64,000 nt of DNA from Carallia brachiata (GCA_021464245.1 JADCRB010000010.1:4395316-4459315), one strand, 5' to 3'; shown: positions 12,227-25,768, numbered from the stretch's first letter. A program made the numbers and translations. The notes: generated by a model from the letters alone, not told the origin.

Positions 12227-12369
12227 TGGATCAAAGAGCAACAGTCATTTGATTAAAGTACAAGCTATGCACAAGGAAGGCCTACTTAAATACGAGGTCA
12301 CGCCAACGTCACAAAGTAAAGTAACCTTAGTCACCTTATCATCCAATACACAGCCTATCACAAATTGAA

Positions 12370-14590
12370 CCTAACATCAACATCAACCATGCGGCTCAAG
12401 AGGAACCCCGTGTCTAAGCCCATGGCCCAAGGAAGAGATAAGCCCACATGGAGGAAAGAATGTGGCCCAAGGCCCAGTCAAGTATTGTTTTTAACTTTTT
12501 ATAACTAATTCTTACAAATAAATTATTAAAATACTTAGGGTATTGTTATTTACACAGTAAAATTGTCTCTATACAAGCACTTAATAATAGCACTTAATAA
12601 TACATGAGTGGGGCCCTCACAAAGTGTTTCTGAGCATGTATGAGGTAAATATAGCGTGTATATAACAATTACCAAATACTTAGCTTAACTAACCAATAAT
12701 AAAGTCATGTTATAGAGTTTCTTGATAGAGACCGAATAATTACCAAGACAGATAGTTTATGAATAATGAAAAGAAAGTTGTGCCACCTAACACCAATTTC
12801 TGATCCATTGAGACTTTTAATGAACCGGAACAATGTCCCATTTGACATATTTACTGGCTTTAGTAATATTTAATATATAATTTTATTGGTGTTGCTCCAA
12901 GGAACCTTAAGTTTCAATGTTGAGGTTGCAATATAAAATCAGATGGAATCAATGGAAATGAATCAAATGGGCTGCCGCTACATTGTCTAGGGAGACTCCT
13001 CGTTTAAGGGGGTGTGTGGTTTTGTTGATATGTGATGTTGTTGCTGTTGTTGTTGCTGTTTAGAAAAAAGAAAGTATAGGTTTTAAAATCAGGCCGATTA
13101 TTACGTAGGTGAGAAGGTTAGACGAGTGATTAACAATTCAATCGGTAATCTGAAGGTTGAATTAACAGATCAATTTTTATTTAATAAAAGAATAGTAAAT
13201 ACTTGTAATATATCAATTTTTTTAATAACAGATAACCAATATAATCATAAAAAATTGAATAAAAGTCTAGTTACAACCAAAATAAAGTTAAAGTACAAAA
13301 TATTTAAAATAATTGTCTAATTAAATGAATCGATAGAGCATTCATATTAAAAACAAAATGTTATAGAGCTATTAATAAAACATTCGTATATAAAAATAAA
13401 ATATTATGAAACTAACATATAATTTAAAAATATTACATTTTTCATTAATATAAATAGGTGTGATTCACCTTCTTTCTTTCATAAAAAACAAGGGCACCAT
13501 TTTGAAGAATTTTAGAAAAATAACTCGGATGAACATTGAACTGTGTTATTCACCGATTTTCGGATTACCCATTCAAACAGTTTTCAAAGAGTTTGTTTCC
13601 TACCTTAATTTTATGACTTAACCGAATTGTTCAAGTATCGATTCACCAATTTTTTAGTCTAATTGTCAAGTTAGTCCAATTTTTAAAATTATAAATAAAA
13701 ATTAAAATTCTTTAAATTACCATTAAGATTGCATTTTTCTCCAATCAAAAGTTGACAGGAAAAACAACTCAAGCCTATTTTTGGTCTCCGTTAGTTGCAT
13801 TTTGTTTTTTCTTGCAAAATTGTCCTCATCCTCTGTAATGTAATTGTGGGTCATTAATAAAATAAGAGTACGGGAGAAGAAGGAAAATGGCTAAAGAGAT
13901 GGTCGTTGCGTCCCATCATTAAAACATATTTTTTAAATTATTTTTATTAAAAATATTATTTTATTGATATTTTAACAACAAAAATTAGTAAAAAAAAATA
14001 TGAATATTAAATTTTATCAGCATGCAATTTGTTTTAAGTATCAAGCTTTTTTTTCTCTTTTTTTATTTTTTTAACTCTATAATCAATAACTTGCATAATA
14101 CAAATAATATTATGTTTTCAAGTTTAGTAATAAGAAAAGTAAAAATAATAATTTTTATTTTGTAAACAACAACTAAGATTTTTTATATATTTATTATAAG
14201 TTATAGTTGATTTTTAAGTTATACAAATTTTTATTTATAAGTAAGCCACAAGAATTATTTATATTAAGTAAAATTTAAAAGATTATTTATTATAATAAAT
14301 CAAAAATAAAATGTTAAAGTATATATTTTATTATTTGATCAGTAACAACTAATATTAATTTTATTAAATACTATAAGTTCATTTTATTTAACAATAACTA
14401 TAATAAATAATAGATATCAATAATCAGTAACAACAATAATAAAATCAAACTCCCATAAGCATAAGCATCTTAATTTCGATATGGACTTACGGACCCTTCA
14501 TGTTATCTTTTAATTGCATTGATTTTTTTTATTAAAAAAAACTTTAGAGTCTCTAGCAGTTCACAGTAGTTCACATTCAGCTAATTTGAT
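12370..14590. other. AT-rich intergenic DNA
   Basis: Very AT-rich, with no supportable gene or classifiable element. Confidence 0.5.
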
Positions 14591-14602
14591 CTATACCTAA
14601 CA

Positions 14603-15155
14603 AGTACGGATACTTATAAAATGGTGAGTGCCCATATCGAATACATGTGTCGGATACGACACTCGTCCGACATTTATCGGATATGTGTCGGACATTTCGA
14701 AACGTGTCCAACAAAAAAAAAAAATTCAAACACGCGTGTCAAACGTTTGTAATTCACGTGTCGGACACTTTTAATGCACGTTTCAAATACTTTTATATGT
14801 ATTTGATATTTTAATTAGTATATTATACACACATATATATTATTGACTTAAATATTTTGTTATGTATACACACATATATATACATACACACATATATAAT
14901 ATTTTTTAAAAGAATTATGAATAAAATACAAGTTACATTATAAAATATCATAATAATAATTAATATGTACTGTAGAAAAAAAAATTTAAATTTATTAAAA
15001 ATATTTAAATTAAATATATACATGTATAATATTTAATATATTTTATAGTCGTGTCTACACCGTATCTATGTTCTAATTTTTTTAGAATTTTCGTGTCCCC
15101 GTATCCGTGTCGTATCGTGTCTGTGTCCCGCATTCGTATCCGTGCATCTTAGATC
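14603..15155. mobile_element. Probable MITE with CGGATAC-containing ends
   Basis: Both ends are GC-richer than the AT-rich middle and look inverted relative to each other. The left end has AAGTACGGATACTTAT and repeats of GTGTCGGATACGACAC. The right end, reverse-complemented, reads AAGATGCACGGATACGAATG followed by more ACGACACGGATAC. This is the pattern of plant MITEs with repeated sub-terminal TCGTGTC/CGGATAC motifs. No open frame survives. Exact boundaries and target duplication are not resolved. Confidence 0.4.
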
Positions 15156-15514
15156 TACACCTACATGTATTAGGGAATTATTGCAAGCCAAAAGATTAAG
15201 GTTTGTTGTTCATTGCTTCAATGAAAATACTGCACCAAATTAAGCAATCGCTTGCCAAATGTCTGCAACTGCAATTTGGGTTACGCGCACCTTTTCGTTT
15301 AAGCCGGTTTTAGTGATGAACCCAAGAGAGTCAAATCTACCACCTTGAGGTCTGGCTACATAGCCTAGAACTGAAAGGAAAAATTAAGGTTGGGCAGGAG
15401 CTATTCCTAAAGCAGACATTAATGTTGAGCATTAAAAAGCCCAATCTGTTTCGTTGAATGGGAATAAAAAATTGTCTCTCGTGGATACATGAACCTATAA
15501 ATATTACTTTAAAA

Positions 15515-16085
15515 ATAAGGTTCTAAACGAGTCGAACTAAATTTTTTTATGTATAAATATCGATTCATTTAATAAACGAGTCTAAAAATAAAGTTAAGTG
15601 TTAGTATAGTCTACTAACAAGCTGAGTTTACTATTATCGAGCCGAATTTTTGCATTTTAACTAATTGCATCATTCAATTTTATAATATTAACAAAATAAT
15701 TAACATTAAAAAAATTAGTCATACATAAAATTAAAAGACAACCAGTTTATTTAAATAAAATTAATCAAATAAAAATAAATATTTAATTTTAATGTATAAA
15801 TGTAAATATGTGTAACATATAATTTCAAAAATGGGTTAAATGAAATTATTTTTTATCACATAATAAATGATTTTTTCAATTATTTTATAGATAAATTTTT
15901 AAATAAATTATTTACCAATCTTATTAAGTGAGTCTGCTTTATTCAGGCTTGACTCGTATATCAAACGAGTTTTAGAACAAAACTCATGTATTACTCATTT
16001 ATACAAATAAACGACCTCTTATCATGCCGAACTATTTAATTTTTTACGAATATATCAACTCGATTATAGAAATGTTAAGAAATCA
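15515..16085. mobile_element. Possible MITE-like repeat with CGAGT motifs
   Basis: An AT-rich core of about 450 bp is bordered on both sides by clusters of AACGAGTC, CTCGTAT and AACGAGTT motifs that read as rough inverted copies. It resembles many degraded non-autonomous plant DNA elements, but clear termini and duplication are missing. Confidence 0.25.
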
Positions 16086-17049
16086 TCCTATAAGATATAA
16101 AACGGGCCAAGCAGCCTGCAACCTTGTCCATTATGCGTTATTGCTTGGCCCGGACCATTACAGCAATATTAGATTGTGTCTGGCCTGAACATAGCCAAGG
16201 CTTCGGTCGAACTAGGTGCTTTCAGCTCATGGCTCGTGCTTGGGCACGACCCGCTATTGTATGTCGAGGTGGTTCCATATGGGTAACGTAAATGTTGGGG
16301 TAATTGTAAATTAACATCAAACTGTCTACTACAAAATACAATCGAGCCCAAGAACTTTCCCTTACATCAGAGCCCACCACCTTGCAAGCAAAATATGAAA
16401 AAATCTCCTAGATCAAATTAATGTTCGATGCTTCTGCTGAAAAAAAAAAAAACCATCATGTTCGAATTTCGATGCTTCCTCTAGTCTTATTTCACCTTTG
16501 GAATTCATCTCAAAATATCAAATTTGATACAAATGTGGAGTTTTGGTCTTTTGAAATTGGATCTTGGTTTCCTAAAAATAAAATAATTTGAATCAAGTAC
16601 GAATAAAATGACTGATTAAGACATTGCGCGACGAGGCATGACATAATCCACAATTCGACTTAGGTGCCATGTCAAATTCACCGTTACTATATTTAAGTAA
16701 GTCATGGTATAATATAGAAGATAAATGGGTTGTGTCAAGACATAATATGAAATAATTAAGCTTTGCATCAAATGGGCGGCATTGATTGAGATATAGTACG
16801 ACCTATTTGTGCATATTTGACCCTATTTTTCCAATTCTATTGTGTCTGAGTTTTTTTTTTATAGTTTATTTGAATTTTTGAAAAAAAAATGATGCCCAAA
16901 ATTTCATAGACAGAATCGCAAAACAAAATGAGCACCGCAAAAATAATACATAATTTTGTAACAGAAAAAAAAAAACATAATTAATGTTCAATCACCCGCA
17001 CTTAGGTCCTTGGTATCCCGATTAATCAGTTTTCACATACCAAAAAGTG

Positions 17050-17480
17050 GCCCGGCAGAACGTTTTGAGTATATTGGGATCCTTCGCTGATGGTAGTGAG
17101 GAATCTTTCAACATGCTTCCATTTTGTTCCTGTTTCTGCTAGCAAACTGAGCCCCACCTGGCAGTTTCAATGCCAACACAATGTATAATTCCATCTCTGT
17201 AAATGCCGTGACAACAACTACTGTTCTTCTTCCAGAAATCCTTTTGAGTAGATTCTATAGTCATGAAATTACTCCTGCTAAGATTGAGATAGTGGTGCAA
17301 AGAGACATTCGGTTTTACAGCTTCTACATCTACATACTCTTTTGAGTTAAGCGCTTCTTGGGAAATATTTAAGGAATCTTGTGTTTGACAGGAATGGATC
17401 GCAAGTGGGTTCACGGAAATATTCTCCCCAAGGCTGCTTTAGAGATGCTATTAAAGCCAGCAAAGAAGCTGCTCAAATGT
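17050..17480. pseudogene. Unidentified coding-like fragment
   Basis: Both strands have protein-like readings. On minus, 17139-17414 reads 91 residues of unbiased composition (for example SLHHYLNLSRSNFM) and extends a little upstream without a stop. On plus, 17388-17479 reads KYSPQGCFRDAIKASKEAAQ. Neither matches a family I recognise, and each is bounded by stops with no convincing gene around it. It could be an exon of an unrecognised gene, an old pseudogene or chance. Confidence 0.2.
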
Positions 17481-17869
17481 TGATGACTAATGCATTTCAG
17501 GAAAACCCAAAAGACAATCAAGAGAAATAAAAATCGGTTGCTTGCAGTATATACTATATAACATACCTATCAAACAATACAGATCACAAGAAACGGGTCT
17601 TAATTTGGGCTTTAGTAACATTACAATTTCAAGATGTGCACTCAGCTTACAAACCTTTGGCGAAATGTTCACATACTATGTTTGGATTTACTCTTTTTTG
17701 TCTTAATCAGTATTTATAATTCAAGCCCATAACATCGGACAAGTAGTAGTAGTGTACATTGAATAGCCTCACAGAAGCCCAATTGCTAAGAATAAAACTA
17801 CTGCTTAGATATGCAATGAACTTTTCACCTAAGCTCGTTGCCTTAAGAAGCAGACGGCGAAAAATGTGT

Positions 17870-18345
17870 TCTGAATACTGTGTTTAGATAAAATTTTTGA
17901 GGGAGAGAAAAGTGAGGGAGAGAGGAAAGTGGAAGAAAGGATCATTAGAGGAAGAGAATATTTTTTATCCTCTCTTGTATTTAGAAAGAGGTGATGAGAG
18001 GGAGGAGAATTATAAATTCTTTTGTTTGAAAAATGGTGGAAAGTGGAGAAGAAGAATATAAAATGTGTTGGAATAATAATTTTACCCTTCATAATAAATT
18101 CTATTAAGATATTTTGTTTAGGTAAAATTGTAATTTTTAAATTATGTAAGAGTAATTGAGTCATTTAATAAATTTAGTATGAGAACTAACAATTTTCCTC
18201 CCATTTTTAGGAGGATTGTTTTTGGTAGGGTTGGGAGAATTATGGGAATTAGAAACTTTTTTTTTCTCACTTTTCAAATATTTTTCAAATATAACAATTT
18301 ATCTTAATTCTCTCAGTTTTCTCTCCCTCTCTCACTTTCCCCCCT
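17870..18345. mobile_element. Possible MITE with GA-rich inverted arms
   Basis: The left arm (TTGAGGGAGAGAAAAGTGAG, near 17896) and the right arm (TCTCTCCCTCTCTCACTTTC, near 18320) are approximate reverse complements about 430 bp apart around an AT-rich centre. The arms are low complexity, so the inverted match could be compositional. Confidence 0.3.
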
Positions 18346-18443
18346 CCCATCCATAGTAGAAGTGACCAAAAAAACGAAAGAAAAAGAAAGAGTGATTTGA
18401 CCCGACACATCCGTCCTCTAACTCGTGTTAATCAAAAGCTGAA

Positions 18444-18855
18444 GTGTACAATTTGACAAGTCGAGCATATTTTTTTTTTAGTTATAAAAGGCTCAAAAGT
18501 GCTTGCCCAATCAAATTTTGGCTTCATGACGTCCTGCAAAGACATCAGAAAACTTTCCCACAGGGGATACTCCATAGGGCTTGCAAATCAGGAAAAAAAA
18601 TTGAATTATATGCCAAGCAAGCAGTCAAAAGAGGCATTAAGACTCAATTAAGGAAGAAGTGATCAAACAATAGTCAATGCACACCCTCTAAGAAGCTCAA
18701 CCCTGATATTGTAGAATGTGCTCTTAGTGATATTGGAATGGCCATACTTATGTGGGCTACAATGGCAAACGAATAGGCATGAAAGACCCAGTCTCAATGG
18801 CATTCCCTGTAGCTGACGACATTGCACTTTACAGTGCATTCCTTTAGAAACCATT
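18444..18855 (+). pseudogene. Unidentified broken coding-like segment
   Basis: A 72-residue frame (18444-18662) reads natural-looking sequence (YKRLKSACPIKFWLHDVLQR). Further on, a different plus frame ending at a TAG near 18847 reads GKRIGMKDPVSMAFPVADDI followed by ALYSAFL. The two are out of frame with stops between them. Composition is more protein-like than the surroundings, so this may be a decayed gene, but I cannot name the family. Confidence 0.2.
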
Positions 18856-18899
18856 TAGCTGAAAACAAGTGCAAAAGACTTGGCTTCATTGTCAGGCAG

Positions 18900-21800
18900 A
18901 AAACCGTATTCTTATAAGGCTTAACAGAGTTTGAGGCCTAGTGTGACTGGGAGACCATTAACGATCATTTTGCACTTACATAACCATAAACCTCTCGTCT
19001 TTTAGCCCAAAGTTGTTAGCATTGCAGCACTGATTGGAAATGCTGAATTACAATAGGACAAAAATTACACGAGATCTGAAAATTGAAACAATGAAAGGCT
19101 TAAAGTGACTGCGAACAATTTCCCATTTGGGTAATTAAAGAAGGATTAAACTATTCTCCACCAGCCCCATAGGCATAAGTTTAAGCATTGTTCATTAGAG
19201 GATCGCCATAGACGATTGCTACAATTCTGCAAACGTACTAACCAAAGCAATAAGCTCGAAAGCCAGTTGGGCGGTGGGCACTGAAATAAGATGTGAGGAC
19301 TTGCCTAGCATAGACAGCACTCGTTTGTTATCAAAGATCGACAGTCAATATATTAACAGGTACGCAAGCGTGTGTACCTACGCGTGTCAGCGTAGTCACC
19401 GTAATATATTAAACTTGAGCGGGAATCGAGTTACAGGGCGGAGTTTGCCAAAGGGATGCATAACTGGCGCTACATTAGTTCAAACCTGAAGACAATCTGT
19501 GAATACTTCAAGATTACTATTTAGTTGTAAAATTCACATTAGAATATCAATCAAGTAATGATAGATGGTACGACGATTTCTTCACGAATCTTTAAGAAAT
19601 AGGCTGACATCAATTTTTTTGTTTTTTTAATTCAAAACCAAAGACCCTCAAAATGTGGTTGACGCCGTGATGGATTGTTTTTTATGTTTTTCGTTTGGAT
19701 CACAATTCTTTTTTATAAAAACTAAATTTTTTTTTTAAAAAAATTGTGATTAGTATTTAGTGTTACACTAAATGTACTCAATATTATTCTAAATCATGAT
19801 TTTAAAAAAATTCAAATATTTTTTTCGCTAAAAGTTTGGCCAGGTGATTTTTTTTTTTTAAAAAAAAAGAAAATTCACTTTAGCCACATTTTCGGTTCGA
19901 ATTTAAGGAAAAGAAAAATAATCCACATCAGCCTATTTCGAGACGTTTTGGGAGGGATATTTCGTGTAGAGTATCATTATTCATAGCAATTTTATGTTGT
20001 TTAATTATTATATATATTAGTTCGCAGCGTAGCACAAGTTTTAAATTTTTGGGTCTAATTTTAGTTATAATAACTTGATTTTTAAAATATATCTATTAAT
20101 CTTGTGAAGAAATTATGAGATTTAACAATTTTACCATTTAAAAATACCTCATTGGTATTTGAGTTAGAATTTCATGTTAAGTAAAGTAACTTAAAAGAGT
20201 ATAAAAATATATGGCAAGTGCACCTAGAATGAAGGAAAGGGTTTTCAAGAAAAAGTCGGAAAATAGAATGCTGCATTGGATGCCAAGATAGCTTGAAGAA
20301 GAATGAAAATTTTCCTGCATAAATCACCCATTTAAAATCTAAGCAATGACATATAGATTAAACCAGCAAGAGAGATTGCAATAGTAAATAGGTAAATTTG
20401 AGGAATAAATGGATATCTTTCAAGAAGAGATTTTACCGATTTCATCCCTTGTCAATCAGCAGATCATATCCTTATTGGCTAATCTGAATTTGTTATTAGT
20501 TGATGATCTATCATGTAAAACGTAAGCATTAACCAATTTATGCATTATCTCTGATGTAGAAGTAGACAATAGACTTGTAAAAAGGGCAAGGAAAATAGAT
20601 GCATCAAATTTCAACGGTAAACCACAAACACATACATAGATGTTAAACCACGCTACCATACCATGCTTCTGTTCTTTATGGATGCATTATATCCTCATTT
20701 GTTGTGCTCTATTAGATTGGTGCTACCATGCTTTGAGTGAAACGGGGAAGGAAAATGTTTGAAGTTGTTACGGAAATTTCAACAGACATTTTTCGAGCTT
20801 ATTAGACCTTTATAAGGATAAGAGCTAAACTGGTATCTGATTGGTTTAATCCACATCAACACGTACTCCAGAAAATTTAGAACACATAGAACAAGCCGTC
20901 AAAGGAAAATTGGCAATTGGCTATATGAGTTATTACCTTTTGAGGATTGCTTGCAATTATGCCTGATTGAATCAAACTTCTCTTCAAGCAAGTCTCTATA
21001 AATATTGTGGAAGGAATAAGAGCACATATAACAGCACTACGGTAATTCGAAAAAAGTAGCGAAATATTCCTTTTAGAGGGAAAAAAAAAAAAAAGAAAGA
21101 ACACCAAAGCTCCTTGCATTTTTTCTTCTTGTTACTCTTTCTTCTATCTTGAAAAGCATCATCATGAATTTTATTTCAGTTGGCCTATCGTCCTCGAAGG
21201 AAAAAGTTTTTCCAATCAATCAGCCACCTATAAAGAAACTTTCAAACTATTATGAGAGATTAAATTTACAGATTATCTGTGTAGATCAGAATTTAATGGG
21301 CAGACCAAATTCTACGTTAGTACAAAAAACTCATTCATTAACTCCGGTTCCAACTCATAGAAGGTGTTGCAAAGTACCCAATCCGCTTTGTCACTATTGG
21401 AGAAGTGATCCGCAATCATTTCATAGAATGCAGGGTAGGACTCCAGATCATCAATAAAATAAATCGAGAAGAAAACAGGAAAATGAAAAACTGGTGGGAA
21501 GGATGTGAGGTCGAAAGTTTAAGACTATTTTTCCTTTCCCTAGAACAAATCGTACAGGGTGAAAAAGTGTGAAATCAATATAATCAAATTGTATTATATA
21601 CTCATCAATGCCTGTGATTGGGAAGACATTAATGTAAATCAATGGTGTTAAAGAAAAATAGAAACGGCATAGACGGACAATTTGATATAAGGGAAACATA
21701 TTATGGGAATTATTGAGGCATTAATAAGGTGCAAGCTAGTTTTTTTTCTTTTTTGGCTTCCTTATTTAGTTGTATGTTAGATAATGGAGTTGTATATATA

Positions 21801-22030
21801 GTGGTAGAACGATACAAATAATATATTAAAATAGATAATTTTTTTTTATAAATAACACTAAATTTTTAGCTAAAATTAAAGGAAAGTTTTCTCTAAACTT
21901 TTTTTTTATAATATTATAATTAAATTAGATGGCTGAGATTTGTAAGTGCCATGTGGCACACTTCTTGTGCATTTTTTAGTGTTTTTTTAGTTTAGAGAAG
22001 AATATGAAAGGAAGACTAAGGGACAAACAA
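18900..22030. other. Intergenic DNA, no gene recognised
   Basis: Several short open frames (19274-19489, 20456-20659, 20877-21119, 21149-21457, 21451-21699) have no recognisable motif, no convincing splice partners and low-complexity tracts. I see nothing supportable. Confidence 0.45.
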
Positions 22031-22032
22031 AC

Positions 22033-22880
22033 TTTTAAAATTTTATTTATTTCTTTATTTTATATTCTTAACATCTTATAACTCATTTATACATCTAATA
22101 ATTTATAGATTTAATGTCTGTACATAAAAAGACTTTTATAATTCCATCATTTATTTTTTACATGTTTCCTAACCTTTCTTCAAACTCCTACATATAACAA
22201 TCTTAGAATTGGAACCGTACATTAGATTTGTCAATAGAAGGCGTTTACAATTAGATGTATGTTCAGCCGTAGCAGGAAGTGCAAACAACCCCTGGCCAAG
22301 TACAACAAAAATTTTTGTCGCATAGGAATACAGGATTTGGTCAAAGTTTTCCTACAATTAAAGTTTGCAGGAAGGTGCAGTGGAGCAGAGTGCTTATGGG
22401 CAGGGCATATGATGGCTTATGGCTGCTATTTACATGGATGGTCGTATCATGAAGTTCAAATAACCTCAAGTTCAACACAAATTTTTGTAGCATAAGATTT
22501 GGTCAAAGTTTTCTTACAATAAAGTTTGCAAGAAGGTGCAGCGCAGTGCTTACGGGCAGTGCTTATGCGATAGTGTTATCAGGGTTCATTGTAGAGGAAG
22601 AATCAAGTATAAGAGTGAACTGAATAACATTGTCATTCTACAGGCCGAGGCCATCTACATTGGGGGATCTACTTCAAGTGAACTTGGAGTGAGTGATTCA
22701 TAAAATTCTATTAATTTCTTTGTTTTAAATTTCTAACCTCTTATAACTCATTCATGCATTTAATAATTTATAAATTTATGGTTTGTAACATAAAAAGACT
22801 TTTAGAATCTCATCATTTATTTGTTAAATATTTCATAACCCTTATTCAAACTCCTAAATATAACAATTTTAGAATTGGAA
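22033..22880 (+). repeat. Nested pair of direct repeats
   Basis: Block B occurs at about 22033-22215 and again at about 22702-22878. Both contain CTTATAACTCATT, AATAATTTATA, AAAAAGACTTTTA and ATATAACAAT with scattered differences. Between them, block A occurs at about 22305-22403 and 22475-22560, sharing AAATTTTTGT, ATTTGGTCAAAGTTTTC and AAGGTGCAG. The order is B-A-A-B. The outer pair, spaced about 670 bp, could be degenerate terminal repeats of a small element. The inner pair is a separate tandem duplication of about 170 bp. No open frame is retained. Confidence 0.55.
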
Positions 22881-22899
22881 AAAGAAATTACATTTTACT

Positions 22900-25360
22900 T
22901 TATGTTATGTTAGTCAAATTGATAACGACCAAGAAAGAAAATAGGAAGATTGGATTGGTCCATCCCTTCTAGAGCACAAACAAGATCTATAAAGGCAAAC
23001 AGATGAATTCAAGGGCGACGAGACCAACAAGAAGCTGCTTCAAAGCAAAGCCTTATGCAATTTTTGAGAACTTGAAACAAATAAATGGAATATAGATATT
23101 TCCTTTAACAAAAGTAGTTATATTTAATTCAAAAAATGGAATATAGATACTTCCTTTAACCCCAAAATTATTTAATTTGATAATTCAGATGACAAAAAGT
23201 ATTTTTGTATAAATTTTATTAATGAATTTTTTAATTGATCTTTACAAATATATGTACTTTTTCGATTGCTTTTTTAAACTTATGCTGTTTCCTCATTTCC
23301 AAGAGGATGTGAATTAATTTCTAAATTATGCAGAATATAAACATTATCTTACGTCCAGTTATTTTCTAACCATAAGAATACATGTTTTTAATATTTTGCA
23401 TAAATATTTATTATGTCGTTAACTTTTTCCTTTTTTTTTCTTTTGAATTAAGAGGACACAGTCGCTTGTAACTGTTTGCTTAAATAGCATCTGGGCCAAA
23501 ATATGAAAAGCAAGACAAAAGCCATGGGCCTTCGCTGTCGAACGGTTGAGACTTGTGGGCTTTGAGTTTTGTCTCCGTTTTCTCGGTATTTTTTTTCTTT
23601 TTTTTTGTGGACTTTTTCCAATCCACAAATTTTTCTGTTTTAAATGGCAATTTCTGATATCAAACAATTCGATTGATGCCAATTATTCAGTCGTGAAGCA
23701 AAAAGATAGGTAAGTATTAGCATCATGTAGAGAAAGAGTTGGTTGAGCGGAGTGAGATTTAATTCCTTACCCTACCTAACAAATTTTCTCCGCCTTGTGC
23801 ACAAGAAAGTGAGACTGATTAGAGATAATTTAGCATCTTATCAACACATCACGAGCCTACATTATTGAATATATTGGATAATAAGTAGAAGGACAATGTC
23901 TTGCTTTTGCATATAAATAAACCTTAAAAAAAAAATTAAGTTCCATAAATAGTTTTAATGTAAAGGAAAATAGCGAAGAGACTAAATTAAAAAAAAATTA
24001 AATATTATTTGACAGACTGTATCATCAATTTGATATTTTAATAAAGTATAATCATGTATTAGAGTGCAAATGTAAAATGGTTGTGAGGAATATAGTGAAA
24101 TAAATGACTTAATGGTTTTGATTAAACACACAAAAAAAATATATTTATATAAATTGATGCTAATACTTGTTAATGAAAAGAACATTGTGAGAAATGCACG
24201 CTAAAAAGAAGCTTTCCCCAGTAGAGAAAGCAAAAGGCGGTCCTCTTTGCTCTGGTCTTTATTTCTTTTTGAGGAGCAAATTGCTCCTTTTTGTTCTGCC
24301 GACAATTATTGTAACTAAACAATATGAGAACACAACACCCTGTGATCTTATCAATTCAACTTATTGTCAAAAAAAAAAAAAAACCAAAATCAATTCAACT
24401 TAATTTCCAATAAATAAATGTTAGTGTTTCAAGTATTGATATTTCAGACAGTATTTAAATTGAAATTATTATAAATATTTTGAAATAACACTAATAATTT
24501 TTAAAATACTCATTATTTTTATATTTTAAAAATTATTAATTTTATTTTAAAAATATTAATTTTAATTTTAATTAAAATACTAATCAAAATACTAACACTT
24601 AAAATATGTATCGGTGTTAATTTCCAATCATCATGAACTTTTACTTTCTTCCCAAATGAAGCGTTAAGAATCGACACTACACGTACAGAAATCAGGGGCC
24701 ATCAACACAAGGACTTGGCGAGTGGCGACACCACTTTCCTTTTCTCCACTGAAGAATCAAACTTGATTAGCGCTCACTAGGGCTCCCACACCCAGAAATG
24801 TGGGTTGTACAAAAAGAGAACGCAAAAATATTTTAACAAATCATTACTAACCGCTGAGCTATACCTGTACCGACGACCACCTCTTTTCCAAGTTCAAACC
24901 TTGCATAATATAATATTCACATTCAATTGCGTCTCCAACTTATATTGCTTCGTGAATGTACCAAAGAAAAAAAATAGAGCCACTGTTTTAGAGAAAGGAA
25001 GAAGTAAAATTCATGAAAAATAAACAGTTATTTACGTTAGATAGTTGGGCCACGAGCCTCCGAATGAACCGAGAAAGAAAAAAAAAAATGACACGACAAA
25101 TCCTGAGAAGTCAACAATCCAAATTAACGCCGAGCCGCCATGAAGATTTAACCTTTTCCGACCAATTGATGTAAATTCCTTTGGGAATACTAATTAAATC
25201 GAGAGAAATACAGAGCAAAACACAATTTACTCAAGAGGATCAACCAAAAGAGAGGCAGAGAAATGGGGGGGAGACGCTTGGGGGACACAAACAGAAAACA
25301 GCTAAAATTCCATCCATAAACAACAGCAGGCAGACATTTGTACCATAAAATTCTGTGAAT
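22900..25360. other. AT-rich intergenic DNA
   Basis: No gene or element is supportable; the open frames are short and cross A/T tracts. The last few hundred bases probably include the 3' UTR of the minus-strand gene at 25481. Confidence 0.45.
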
Positions 25361-25480
25361 TCTAGATAAGCACCCGTTCTTTCAAATTAAATACACACTT
25401 ACTGTTCATGTACAGAGAAAGTTCCGGAAAGCTGAGCCAGCAAGAATTCGCAAAAAACAAAGAATGAAGAAGGCGACTGA

Positions 25481-25768
25481 TCAGAGAGTACAGCCGCAGA
25501 AAACAAAGAAATAGCAAAGCATGGTAGTTAAAGCCACTGACTCCAACACCGTTGCAAAGGTCCACAACACCTCGTCGATCGAGAATTCCAGCCACCGGAA
25601 GCTCTCTTGAGTCCACCCGCTTCTTAAATACGAAAAATCGAAACCCGGCCACCGGAATCCTGATGATGGTAAAGAGAACCCGAATTCCGGCCACCGGAAA
25701 ATAGACGTTGGAAAAGAGAACCTGGACATCGGCCACTGGAAGGCTGCGGAGTACCACCTGGGACACAT
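25481..25768 (-). CDS. Small repeat protein with a C-terminal membrane segment (function unknown)
   Basis: An intact 95-residue ORF. Residues about 10-62 are built from irregular repeats of roughly 11 residues with the pattern F-x-W-P-x-F-x-F: FQWPMSRFSF, FRWPEFGFSL, FRWPGFDFSY and FRWLEFS. The C-terminus (about 65-95) is a hydrophobic helix ending in the Cys-rich YFFVFCGCTL. I recall similar short plant proteins with Trp-Pro/Phe repeats and a Phe-Cys-Gly-Cys tail annotated only as transmembrane proteins; no function is known to me. An internal Met at residue 14 (25729), giving MSRFSFP, is a plausible alternative start. The DNA repeats appear as CCACCGGAA/CCACTGGAA units. The single exon, natural composition and matching C-terminal signature argue that it is real. 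Confidence 0.7.
   Translation of the reverse strand: MCPRWYSAAFQWPMSRFSFPTSIFRWPEFGFSLPSSGFRWPGFDFSYLRSGWTQESFRWLEFSIDEVLWTFATVLESVALTTMLCYFFVFCGCTL

Noticed and set aside
12159..12368. 69-codon poly-Leu ORF
   Set aside because: Generated by the ATT microsatellite.
22033..22880. CRISPR-like array
   Set aside because: Repeats are long, few and diverged in a plant nuclear sequence; there is no regular spacer structure.
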